Source: Rana temporaria
Taxonomy: Eukaryota > Chordata > Amphibia > Anura > Ranidae
Assembly (NCBI RefSeq): GCF_905171775.1
Contig: NC_053489.1
Coordinates: 327,394,089-327,458,088, forward strand
Direction: 5' to 3'
DNA length: 64,000 bases
The translations under genes were made by a program, and so were the position numbers. Shown here one piece after another: positions 1 to 9,459 of this stretch (positions are counted from its first letter, which is position 1; each line of letters opens with the position of its first letter). The notes below the pieces were generated by a model. It ran no database searches. It worked only from the letters and a program-made list of their open reading frames with translations, and was not told the origin of the DNA.

Positions 1-250
1 GAGTTTTTGTTCTTTTTTTTTTAACACAAATAGAGCTTTCTTTTGATGGTAGTTAATCACCACTGGGGTTTTTATTTTTTGCGAAAGACCGAAAATGTTG
101 TAAAATAAAAATGAATTTTTCTTAGTTTTAAAATTATGCAAATTAGTCATTTTTTCTTCATAAATTTGGGCCAAAAGTTATACTGCTACATATCTTTGGT
201 AAAAATAACCCAAATTAGTGTATATTATTTGGTCTTTGTGAAAGTTATAT
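1..250. repeat. Fragment of a dispersed frog repeat
   Basis: This stretch shares several phrases (CACAAATAGAGC, GCAAAAGTTA-like and GTATATT-like segments) with the repeats near 10979-12005 and 35319-36180. It is the same family, truncated by the window edge on the left and by the next element on the right. No coding capacity is visible. Confidence 0.6.
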
Positions 251-958
251 AGCTAGATTCAGAGAGACGGGCGCATTTTTAGTTGGGCGTAGCGCATCCC
301 ATTTGCACTACGCCGATGTAACATAGTGAGGCAAGGCCAGTATTCACAAAGCACTTGCTCCCTAAGTTACGTCGGCGTAGCGCAAATGGCCCGGCGTAAC
401 CCCGCCTAATTCAAATTAGGCAGGTAGTGGGCGTGCTACATGTAAAGTAACCGTGACCCCATGTAAAGGAGGGCCGTTGGTACAGCGCATGCGCGCGCAT
501 GCTCAGAATCACGTCGCAAATACTCAATGCTTTTGACGTGAACGGAACCTACGCCCAGCCCCATTCACGTACGCTTACGCAAATGACGTAAAATACGACG
601 GCTGTTCCGTCGTCCATACCTTGCATGGGCTGCGCCATCTTTTTGGTGGTTTATCTTTACGCCGGAAAAACGCCTTACGTAAATGGCGTAGCTTACTGCG
701 ACGGGTGTACGTACGTTCGTGAATCGGCATATCTTGCTCATTTACATATTCGACGCGTAAATCATCGTAAACGCCCCTAGCGGACAGCGTAAATATGCAC
801 ATAAGATACAACGGCGTAGGAGACTTACGTCAGTCGTATCTTAGCAACAGTGAGGCGTATCTCATTTTAAGAATGCGCGCAAAGATACGACGGCACTCAT
901 TCGGACTTACGACAGCGTATCTACTGATACGCCGTCGTAAGTCTCTCTGAATCTGGCT
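251..958. mobile_element. Harbinger-type MITE, AGATTCAC family, copy 1
   Basis: The ends are inverted repeats: AGCTAGATTCAGAGAGAC on the left matches the reverse complement of GTCTCTCTGAATCTGGCT on the right. The interior is rich in GCGTAG/CTACGC-like segments, is partly self-complementary and has no ORF of note. The same termini occur on the transposase-bearing element at 55872-58214, so that element's relatives are the likely source of transposase. I could not define an exact target duplication here. Confidence 0.75.
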
Positions 959-1394
959 AATAGTGTCCACAAGCTACGGTGCCAATCATAGAAAATGTAT
1001 TACACCTGAAGTACTGACGGCCTATCTCATTTCTTGAGGCCCTGAAATGTCAGGAAAGTAAAAATACCCCAAAAATTATCCATTACCCAATTAGACATTC
1101 CAACATATTAAGTAAGAGGCATGGTGAGTTTTTTCATGTTGTAATTTTTTCCCACAATTCTTTGCAAAATGAAGATTTATTCATTTTTTTCCACAAAATT
1201 GTCATATTAACGCGTTATTTCTCTCACATGGCGTATGCATACCACAAATTACACCCCAATTACACCCCAAAATACATTGTGCTACTCCTCCTGTGTGACT
1301 TTTTCACAGCCTGGCCACATACAGAGGCCCAACATGCAGGGATCACCGTCAGGCATTCTAGGGACATAAATTACACATGACGTGGCGCTGTAGA
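959..1394. other. SVEP1 intron, unassigned
   Basis: AT-rich intronic sequence with no gene, recognised repeat or regulatory site. A short duplication (ATTACACCCCAA) occurs near 1250-1275. Confidence 0.5.
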
Positions 1395-1728
1395 CCACTG
1401 ATGGAGCACAGATGTGACAATGATATGGCAGGAATGGGGCACTGCTGTGCACTGATATGGCACAGATGGGACACTGATATGGCACTGTTGGGCACTGATA
1501 TGGCTTGGATTGGGACACTGCTGGGCACTGATAGGGCATGGATTGGGGGCACCACTGGGCACCGATATGGCCCAGTTGGGCACTGATATGGCCATAGATT
1601 GGCACACAGGTTGGGGCACTGCTGGGCACTGATATGGCACGGATTGGAGCATTGCTGGGCACTGATATGGCATAGACTGGTGCACTGTTGGGCACTGATC
1701 TGGCACAAATCTGGCAAGGGGGCACTGG
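1395..1728. repeat. Degenerate minisatellite, GGGCACTGATATGGC units
   Basis: Tandem units built on GGGCACTGATATGGCA, with spacings of roughly 17 to 36 bases, run through this stretch with many substitutions. Open frames on both strands here (for example the His/Cys/Pro-rich minus-strand frame) are by-products of the repeat and not genes. Confidence 0.85.
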
Positions 1729-2159
1729 CACCATAAAAAAATCTACATGAAGCAGCCTCACACTGTAGCTTCTCCCTCCTCTGCTCACATTATCGGTGTG
1801 AGCAGCGGAGAGAACCGGACATGGCGCCAGTTTGTTTACATTTATCAATCCGTCATTGAACAGAGCGATCATGTGGTAAAGGGCCGCTGTCATTGGCACT
1901 TTATCTCGATCCATGACTCGTGTGTGCCCAGAGTTATTGAGCTGCGCTGTAACCCTCATTCAGCTATGGTGTGGTTGTTAACTTGTTAATATGGTTAACT
2001 GGTTAATATAAATCTAGCGTATATTTTGAAATTTGGTTTCCACAACAGCATGAAGAAAAATGTCCAGGAAGAGGTGTGACTGTACTTATTGAAATGTGTT
2101 GTTAAATCATTGGTATGAGCCAAGAAATGTGACTAGTATTTTTGTCTTATGCTGTGCAG
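1729..2159. other. SVEP1 intron, unassigned, with 3' splice site
   Basis: No repeat or gene recognised. The last bases form the acceptor (...GCTGTGCAG) of the first visible SVEP1 exon. Confidence 0.5.
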
Positions 2160-2351
2160 ATGCAATGATGGGTACATCCTAACTGGCCATGAAGAGAGTA
2201 TGTGCCTTGCTGATGGTTCCTGGAGTCATGGAGCACCAACCTGTGAATCAGTCACATGCGCTAAACCAAAGGAAATAGCTTTCGGAAATCTTACCATTAG
2301 TGGCTTAACATTTCAGTCAACTGCATCGTATATATGTGACACAGGATACAG
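2160..2351 (+). CDS. svep1: SVEP1 exon: end of one CCP module and first half of the next
   Basis: SVEP1 (polydom) is a very large secreted matrix protein that acts outside cells, with roles in adhesion, lymphatic development and ANGPT/TIE signalling. This 192-base exon encodes the second half of one CCP/sushi module (CNDGYIL...SWSHGAPTC: Cys-Asp-Gly-Tyr, then Trp, then the closing Cys) and the first half of the next (VTCAKP...YICDTGY). It begins after ...TGTGCAG with one base of a split codon and ends at TACAG before GTAATG with two bases. That joins in frame to the next exon at 3116, giving GYSLQG. The gene starts far upstream of the window, so no start codon or signal peptide is expected. 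The family call rests on the whole CCP series. This exon alone would only say 'CCP protein'. Confidence 0.9.
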
Positions 2352-2811
2352 GTAATGCACAAGATAAAGTGCATTAAGAAGACTTTACAAATGTATTTTT
2401 AAAGCAGTAACACAAAAGGTTAGGTTTTCTTTCTTTTATTTTCATCTGGTTATCCAGCCAGTAAGTCTGTTTAAAAAAAACAAAAAAAAAACACAAGCTC
2501 TCTTCCAGATGTATCAGTTTACAGGAATGGGTCTAACCCTTCAACACTGTAAGGAGTGCTTACAATGATCACATTTTATTCATTTATGTAAAACCTTTAT
2601 TTCAAAAGGGGAAAAAAAAAAAACTGTGTTAGCTGTAGTTTAGCCTCAGTTTGTCATTGTATTTAAATCTGATAATACATTCCCCTCCCTCCAGACTGAC
2701 AATGCCATTGTCTTATGTGTCCCCTGTGCTCCTTCATCCAGAGTAGGGACATTCTAATACAGGAGGTGTGTTACTGGATTTTAGCTGCAACATTAAGATG
2801 GCAGGGTCAGA
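2352..2811. other. SVEP1 intron, unassigned
   Basis: Contains A-rich and T-rich runs (about 2472-2493 and 2605-2625). No element or gene recognised. Confidence 0.5.
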
Positions 2812-3067
2812 ATTTGGCGTAAACAACATGAAAGCATAGATCCATCCTGCTTTTTATTAACGGTTCAGGCTGGTGGTGTAATGGCGCAGCCGACAAATCT
2901 GCAGCAACTGTGATGCTATCATGTCAATATGGACCAAAATCTCTGAGAAATGTTTCCAACACCTTGTTGAACCTATGTCGCAAATAGTTAAGGCAGTTCC
3001 AAAGGCAAAAGGGGTTCCAACCTGCTACTAGCAAGGTGTGCCTAATAAAGTGGCTAGTGAGTGTATA
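2812..3067 (+). mobile_element. Tc1/mariner fragment, transposase C-terminal end and right terminus
   Basis: The bases from about 2906 to 3040 translate to the C-terminal tail typical of Tc1-like transposases (MSIWTKISEKCFQHLV-like), followed by the terminal motif CCTAATAAAGTGGCTAGTGAGTGTA. The 5' part is missing or internally deleted, and the codons around 2850-2880 still resemble the DDE-domain region. It is a dead fragment inside the SVEP1 intron. Confidence 0.75.
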
Positions 3068-3115
3068 TATATCAACTTTGCTTGTTTTAATTTGATTAAC
3101 ATAATTATTTCTTAG

Positions 3116-3283
3116 CTTGCAGGGTTCTTCATCTCTGGTGTGTGAATCTTCAGGGAAATGGAGTAATGTTGCTCCAACCTGCAAGCTTTTATCATGCGGA
3201 CTTCCTCCAATTGTTAAAGATGCCATCTCCAAAGGAAAAGAGTTCACATTTGGAAATTTAGTGACCTACACTTGCAAAGAAGG
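3116..3283 (+). CDS. svep1: SVEP1 exon: second half of a CCP module and first half of the next
   Basis: This 168-base exon starts after TTTCTTAG with one base that completes the codon split from exon 2160-2351. It encodes SLQGSSSLVCESSGKWSNVAPTC, the second half of a CCP module, then LLSCGLPP...LVTYTCKEG, the first half of the following one. The predicted end is GAAGG before GTACGG, leaving two bases of a Gly codon. The exon at 5292 begins with G followed by TAC, restoring the usual C-x-x-G-Y motif. Reading on past 3283 gives a non-CCP tail and a stop at 3366, which supports this donor even though AGG|GTACGG is not a strong site. The gene name follows from the module series and from the CCP21-type insert in the giant exon. 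Confidence 0.88.
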
Positions 3284-3426
3284 GTACGGAAATCAGGGTT
3301 TACTAGACATTGTTTTTAATGCAAACTTTCCTTTCCAGGATCAGTACATAAAGCTTTTTAGAGTTTGAGACTGTAATATCAACATGTGGGGAGGTGCAGC
3401 ATGGTGCTGCCGCAGTAAACACACAG
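3284..3426. other. SVEP1 intron start
   Basis: Intronic sequence between the predicted donor at 3284 and the next MITE. Nothing else seen. Confidence 0.5.
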
Positions 3427-4130
3427 AGCTAGATTCACGTAGCTCGGCGTATAGTTGTGCCGGCGTAACGCATCTCATATGCACTACGCCAACGTAAAAT
3501 AGGGCGCCCAGACCATTATTCACAAAAGGTCTGGCGCCGTACGTTGCACCGGCGTAGTGTAACTAGGCAGGCGTAAGCCCGCCTAATTCAAATGTGGAAG
3601 GTAGTGGGCGTGTTGTATTCAAAGTAGCCGTAAGCCCATGTAAATGTTTGCACTAACGATCCGTGCATGCGCGCGCATGCTCAGAGTCACGTCGCATATA
3701 CTCCCTAAGTTACGTCGGCTCAATGCTTTCGACGTGAACGTAACCTACGCACAGCCCCATTCACGTACCACTTACGTAAACGACGTTAAATTTGACGGCT
3801 GTTCCGACGTCCATACATTGGCTGTGCCTCATATAGCAGGGATAACGTTACGCCGGATGTAAGCCTTACGTAAACGGCGTTGCGGGCGCAAGTATGTTTG
3901 TGAATCGGCATATCTAGGTCATTAACATATTCTACACGTAAATCTACGGAAGCGCCCCTAGCGGCCAGCGTAAATAGACAGCTAAGATACGACGGCGTAG
4001 GAGACTTACGCCGCTCGTATCTTAGCAACATTTTAAGCGTATCTCAGTTTGAGCATACGCTTAAATATACAACGGCGCGGATTCAGAGTTACGACGGCGT
4101 ATCTACTCGTAACTGTACCTGAATCTAGCT
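3427..4130. mobile_element. Harbinger-type MITE, AGATTCAC family, copy 2
   Basis: The inverted ends are AGCTAGATTCACGTAGC on the left and ACCTGAATCTAGCT on the right. A CACAG direct repeat flanks the element (3422-3426 and 4131-4135). The interior shares long blocks with copy 1 at 251-958 (for example the ATGCGCGCGCATGCTCAGA segment) and is partly palindromic. No transposase is encoded. Confidence 0.8.
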
Positions 4131-4780
4131 CACAGAGTCCAGTTGCACAGAACTGAACATGTATTAATGTAGAATCCAGTAATTCACAACAATTCAGGTG
4201 GAAAGACACCTGACCGGGAACACTCACAGCTTTTCACAGCAACGTGTAGCAGAGCAGGTGTCAGATATGCTGACAGCGCCTGTCTTGAGGGGCAGAATGT
4301 GGCCTGGCTAGTCCGAGCCCAAACGGGGAGATCTGCAGAAGGATGGCATGTCCCTAGCCTACTCGTCTGGAAAGTCTCCCTGACGCTAATCACTGTCCCT
4401 GGAAGAAGGGTGACCTGTCGCTACACTACCCACAAATGCCAAATGCGTGACAAACCTGGGAGCCAGGGCCTTAAATAGGCTCTGCTCACCCAAGGTGGCT
4501 GCCAGAGTAAAATGGGGAGAAAGCATTCAATCTGATAGCTTCCCCAATGACCCTTGAAACCATAGAGGAACCATGTTCCTTTTGACTTCCTCTCCCCCTG
4601 CAATGCCCCTGCGGTTGAGCACCACCTGCAGTGGAGAAAGTAGACTGCACCTGTCTACAAACAAGCAAGTATTCTCAAAGCGTATGTAAAGTCAAAACAT
4701 TTTCTTAGTTTTTGATAGAGAGGGGAAGGATTAGAACCCGTATCACCCTGTCAGCAAGACACGAGGGAAAATTTCTCTAA
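4131..4780. other. SVEP1 intron, unassigned
   Basis: No gene found. Moderately GC-rich from 4225 to 4640, possibly an unrecognised old repeat. Confidence 0.45.
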
Positions 4781-4979
4781 GGCCTTTTTCACACCTACGG
4801 ATCGTTCAGGTCTGCCTGTCAGTTTTTCAGACGGACCTGAATGGATGCTTGATGTACTTCTATAGAGCGATGGATATCAGCAGTGACATGTCATCCGTCG
4901 GCTCAGTGGGGATCAACAGAGAGATCCCTGCTGAGCAAGCGCAGTCCGTGAAAACGGACATTGAAGTGTGAAAGGGGCC
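4781..4979. mobile_element. Short Harbinger-like MITE, GGCCYYTTTCACAC ends
   Basis: The ends are GGCCTTTTTCACAC and GTGTGAAAGGGGCC, with TAA on both flanks (4778-4780 and 4980-4982). The interior has complementary halves around TCCGTC/GACGGA-type motifs. A sister copy lies at 26017-26319 and a truncated one at about 8606-9045. Placement in the Harbinger class rests on the three-base TWA-type duplication. Confidence 0.75.
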
Positions 4980-5168
4980 TAACAGAACAAGTCAAAAACC
5001 ACAAAACAAATAAAATAGAAAAACTTTTTTGGCTTAACATACACTTTAAGATACCCATGGATTTAAATTGTAGTTTATATTTTTTTAAAGAACCAACCAG
5101 CAATTTAAATTTTTCTTTAGAAGACTTTGTTTAAACATGCATAGTTACATAGTTATCAAATGCTTAAA

Positions 5169-5171
<3 letters not shown>

Positions 5172-5209
<38 letters not shown>

Positions 5210-5213
5210 TTTT
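5172..5213. repeat. TA microsatellite followed by a T tract
   Basis: A (TA)n run occupies about 5172-5200 and is followed directly by about 13 T residues, roughly 80 bases before the next exon. Confidence 0.95.
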
Positions 5214-5291
5214 AAATGATATTTTGAGTTCAAAAGTGCCTTAAATATAAATATCATGTAGCATAATAAACTGTTTCATTTATTTATACAG

Positions 5292-5964
5292 GTACACTTT
5301 AGTTGGTCCAGAAACTATAAGCTGCCTGTCTTCTGGAAAATGGAGTGCTAGCATTCCACAATGTATGGCTGTATCTTGCGATGAGCCCCCAAATGTGAAC
5401 CATGCTTCCTCAGACAGTGCACATCGGCTGTATGGAGATACTGCATATTATTACTGCTTGGATGGGTACAGTATGGCTGATAACAGTAAAATGCTTTGCA
5501 ATGCACAAGGAAAGTGGGTACCACCTGATGGTAAAGCAATACCCCATTGCATAGCTGATTTCTGTGAAAAGCCCTTGGAGGTTCCATATGGCATCCTAGA
5601 ATCTATCAGCAAAGCAAAGTTTGTATCTGGCACAACAGTGAGTTTTAAATGCATGGAAGGCTTTGTATTAAACACAACAGGCAAAATTGAGTGCCTGCGA
5701 GGTGGAGAATGGAACCCATCACCATCCACTATCCATTGTATACCTGTCCGCTGTGGAGAACCACCTAGGATGAAAAATGGTTATGTCATTGGAAACAATT
5801 ACAGCTTTGATGCTGTAGTAGCTTACAGCTGTAATAAAGGATATTACATAAAAGGGGAAAAGAAACGAACCTGTCAAGCCTCTGGAGAATGGAGTGGTCG
5901 TTTGCCAACTTGCCATCCAGTATCCTGTGGTCAGCCACCTGAACTTGAAAATGGAGTTATAGAG
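5292..5964 (+). CDS. svep1: SVEP1 exon: five CCP segments, three complete modules
   Basis: This 673-base exon starts after TTTATACAG with one base completing a Gly codon. It encodes the second half of a CCP module ([11 protein letters not shown]...WSASIPQC), then three whole modules beginning SCDEPP, FCEKPL and RCGEPP, and the start of a fourth ([14 protein letters not shown]). Each whole module has four Cys, the conserved Trp before the last Cys and the Gly-Tyr or Gly-Phe after the second Cys. The donor is GAG|GTGTGT in phase 0. The intron that follows is about 7.9 kb, and the next exon continues the interrupted module in frame. The modules carry possible N-glycosylation sites (NTT, NYS). 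I am confident it is coding. SVEP1 is the best name because of the many contiguous CCPs and the later marker insert. Confidence 0.93.
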
Positions 5965-6492
5965 GTGTGTGTGTTCATTTCTGATTATTGAAGCTCACTG
6001 TGTTGTTCATACTGTGTATTCATTTAAATTTGCATTCATGATAAAGTAACACTTATTATCAAAATGACCATCCTTACAGGATAAATGCACTTTTAAAACT
6101 TGTATATTAGTTCTTTGAAGCAGAAGTGAAGAACAGAGACATATAGTAGTTCACTAGGGACTGATGTTGTGCATTAACCTTTACTTATACATTTTAAAAG
6201 TTCCATGAATTATCTTCTAAAATAGGACTGCATAACCAAAAAGAAAGTCTAGGTGGAAAGATCTCAGCAGAGGCTCAAGTTGATAACGTGATTTAGGCAG
6301 GTTACTATCAGGAGGAGATTTGATCGGGGAGCAACCACACTGTCAACCAAAATCTATAAGACGAAGAGATTCACCTCTAGTTCCCATCCAACTCCTAGGG
6401 GCATTGGAGGTGGTAGAATAGCTGTCATTATTTTATGGCGCCACCACTGCACCCCATAGGAACTTTTATTCAGATCAGGGTTTTAGATGTAT
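5965..6492. other. SVEP1 intron, unassigned
   Basis: No gene or recognised element. Ordinary AT-rich intronic sequence. Confidence 0.5.
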
Positions 6493-6985
6493 TTAAAGCG
6501 GAGTTCCAGCCCCCCCCCCCCCCCAACAAACTCCACCGCAATGGTGGAATCTTATATATTACATTCCGGCATATGTAGTAAATGTAGTCTTTTTTGTTAG
6601 ATAGTTCTGAAAATTACTCACTGTCACCTCCTTAGCAAGCATGCTCCCATCTTCAGTGAGGGCAACTGAAGTCTGCTCAAAGCTCCTTCCAGGATACAGT
6701 GCTGCTGGCTACCCAGCATTCACCTTCCAATCTCGCACATGCACATTGCGTACAAAGTGTGGCATACTCATTTTCATGCAGGGTCTGCCCATTGACTCCT
6801 GGGATTGATGACTCTTATATCCTAGGAGCCAACGGGTGGCAAAATATGACATACCTCTCCACGATGAGGTGCAGAAGAAGTGCACCTGTCTAATCACCAG
6901 AAAAGGTAATAAGCTTTGAAAAAAGTAAAACATTCCGATGATTATTGGCAATGTGGACAGCAGTGGAGGAAGGGGGGGGGGGGGT
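6493..6985. repeat. Probable TTAA-class repeat with poly-C and poly-G tracts
   Basis: Begins with TTTAAAGCGGAGTTCCAGCC, a start resembling other TTAA-class elements in this window (compare 33067). It contains a poly-C run near 6511-6524 and a poly-G run near 6970-6983. The right end is not defined. Confidence 0.4.
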
Positions 6986-7314
6986 GAACTTCCAAAATTC
7001 GGTGTAACTCTTCAGTAAAATAATCCATGTGCACAAATTGAGAATAAGCACACAATAATACATCAATTGTAAAAAAAAAAACATATAATGAGTGAAAAGA
7101 AAAAATCCATATGAAAGATCCTATCAAAGATGTGCTGGCAAGTAACTGTTGTCTCTTCCTGACATCAGAAAGTGCCACCATTAGACAGCTCTTATATAAT
7201 CTCCTTTGACATCATGATAACCCTCCAAACAGCCTAAGTCTTGGCCAGGGACACCGTCAGTTGTTCACACATATACAGATTCCCAGCATAGTAATTCCTT
7301 TTAGCTATTTCTTA
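6986..7314. other. SVEP1 intron, unassigned
   Basis: No gene or repeat recognised. Confidence 0.45.
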
Positions 7315-7637
7315 TGCCCCGAACACACGATCGGGTTTCCCGACGGGAAAACTGCCCGTCGGAGGACCTTTTTTTCTGGTGGAGTTTGTCGGCTGACTTT
7401 TTACCGGTGGAAAACCTGGTCGTGTGTACAAGAAAACCGTCCGTTTTTGGCAGTTTCCCCATCAGAAAAACTCAGTTGGCGCTTACACACGGCCGGGATT
7501 CCCGGCCAAAAGCTCTCATCTGAGTTTTCCCGTCGGAAAACCAGCTCGTGTGTACGGGAGAGCAGGTTCTCGATTTTCCCATCGGGATTCCCGATGGACC
7601 TTGACCCGTCAGGAATCCTGACCGTGTGTACAGGGCA
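7315..7637. mobile_element. Harbinger-like MITE, TACACACG family
   Basis: The ends are TGCCCCGAACACACGATCGG and GACCGTGTGTACAGGGCA, an inverted pair, with TTA on both sides (7312-7314 and 7638-7640). The interior repeats a CCGACGGGAAAAC-type motif in both orientations. The open frames inside are by-products of the repeat. Relatives: 29279, 37792, 38274, 39271, 44053, about 49480, 54981 and 55301. Confidence 0.88.
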
Positions 7638-8516
7638 TTAGGATATAATTGCATACAAGAGAATGAATAACTTATTTTGCTGCTTTGATCTTATTACATT
7701 TTTTTATGTGTGCACAAATGTATGGTTTTCACATAAATTTTTAGATGTATTGATTGACATATCAAAAATGCTGGCTACAGAGCAGTCATTTAAAAGTTTT
7801 GCATTAAGAATTGCTACAGATGGAATACATATGTATGTTTTTACTTTCAATTAAAATTTTCTGGGACACCAATTGCAAATATAACCTGCTACCTGTAACT
7901 ATTCTTTTCTCTGAGAGCTTTCATCATAGGCCCAGACCAAAGTAAGCATTGCTTCATTTACATTCAGCCATCTGTAGTTTACACTTATCACCACTTCAGT
8001 TTACCTGCAGGAATTCTGCATTGTGGAATGGCTTTCTACGGTTAACTGGTTAAATTCATATGGGATGAAAGAACAGTTGGGGCTTAGACAAACTTGTGTT
8101 CTGTTTTCAGATTGCTTTCTTCTGCAATGCTTGATATTTTACATTTAGTTACTTGATGTACATTCTAAGAATACAGTGTACTATAGAATATATTATTTAT
8201 TTCTCCCAGCAGGGAAGACATACAGTTAAATAGGTGTGGTATTGTTTAGGAAGATAATATGTAATTATGATTTATTTATTTTTTTACTAAAAAAGTGTAC
8301 TTATCTTTTAATTCACTTATTCTCAAAACATTGTGGGGCAAACCCACCCAAAACTAATATTTCAGTGTGTTATACTCAAATCTTAAATCGCCATGCCTCT
8401 CATGGAATTTTACTGACCTTATCTATTTTATGTTGCCTACACCGAAATATGTTGCTGTTTAAGTTCTCAAGGGCTAAAAATAATCAGTGGTAGGCTTAGC
8501 TCTGAGTTTACACATA
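7638..8516. other. SVEP1 intron, unassigned
   Basis: AT-rich, no gene. A small open frame at 8236-8493 has no recognisable domain and atypical composition, and I do not regard it as coding. Confidence 0.5.
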
Positions 8517-9118
8517 GGGGCTGATTTACTAAAACTGGAGAGTGCAAAATCTGGTGCAGCTGTGCATGGTAGCCAATCAGCTTCTAACTTCAGCTTGTTC
8601 AGTTAGGGCTCTTTCACACGTCCGTTCCGTTCGTCCGTTTTTTGGATGTCCGTTAACGGACTGCAATGCTTTCCTATGGGTTAGCGTCCATTAGCGGATG
8701 AGCATCCGCTAACGTCCGTTAACATCCGTCTCCGTTAAGCTCCGTTTTTTTGAACGGAAGAAAACCCTATTTTTCTTCCGTCAAAAAAACGGAATGGACG
8801 AAAAACTGACTTTAGCGGACGATCCGTTTACCATCCGATCCGCTAACATCCGTTTTTCATCAAAATATGTAAAAAGCCCCAAAAAAAAAAAACGGATGAA
8901 AAAACGGATGGAAAAAACGGATGGAAAAACGGACGAAAAACGGATCGGAAACGGATGTAAACGGACGGAAAACGGACGAAAAACGGATGAAAAAACGGAT
9001 CAACTGATGAAAAAAAAAATTATCTAAAAAACTGAGCGGACAAAAAAAAAAAAAGTTGGAAGCTAATTGATTACTATGCACCAGATTTTACACCCTCCAG
9101 ATTTAGTAAATCAACCCC
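8517..9118. mobile_element. Palindromic MITE, GGGG-TGATTTACTAAA ends, with nested insertion
   Basis: The ends GGGGCTGATTTACTAAA and TTTAGTAAATCAACCCC are inverted, with ATA on both flanks (8514-8516 and 9119-9121). The left arm (GAGAGTGCAAAATCTGGTGCA...) pairs with the right arm (TGCACCAGATTTTACACCCTC). The centre is interrupted by another element from about 8606 to 9045. Confidence 0.75.
8606..9045. mobile_element. Nested MITE with CGGATGAAAA-type simple array
   Basis: Starts GGGCTCTTTCACACG directly after TTA, matching the ends of the elements at 4781 and 26017. Its right terminus is absent. The interior holds many TCCGTTAACGGAC-like inverted motifs and, from about 8890 to 9010, an irregular array of AAACGGATG/AAACGGACG units. 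The lysine-rich open frame at 8794-9027 is a product of this array. Confidence 0.6.
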
Positions 9119-9434
9119 ATACTGTAGATGAAATATCAGTCTGGGGTAGACTTATTCATACTTATTACCCAAAGAACAACAATGTTCCCGATCACTGGGA
9201 ACAGAAGATCTCTATTATATCCCCTGACAGAATGGGGAATCGCCTTGTTTACAAAGGCAGTTCCCCACTCTGCCTCTGTAATAGGCGATCGTTGGCCGCT
9301 GGCGGACATTGAGTCCGCCCGACCCACGGGCACGTTCCTACACGCTATTGCGCCTTTGCGAGCAGCTGTACAGCTACAGTGATTTGTGCAGGAGAGCCAA
9401 CCTGCCACCGTATAAGGACATCGGCAAGTCGGAA
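9119..9434. repeat. Unclassified repeat, shared with 11880-12010
   Basis: The part near 9300-9420 (CAGTGATTTGTGCAGGAGAGCCAACCTGCC...) resembles 11950-12010 (CAGTGATTTTTGGGAACGTACCGACCTGCC). It is probably a fragment of the same TTAACCACTTCC-type family. Confidence 0.45.
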
Positions 9435-9459
9435 AGCTGTTAAACGAATAATTTGTTGA

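Noticed and set aside
1282..1959. 225-codon minus-strand open frame rich in Cys, Pro and Ser, overlapping the 1395-1728 array.
   Set aside because: It is the reverse reading of a minisatellite. It has no domain or splice context and the other frames are equally open.
8794..9027. Lysine-rich 77-codon frame resembling a basic nuclear protein.
   Set aside because: It is the translation of an ACGGATGAAA simple array in a MITE.
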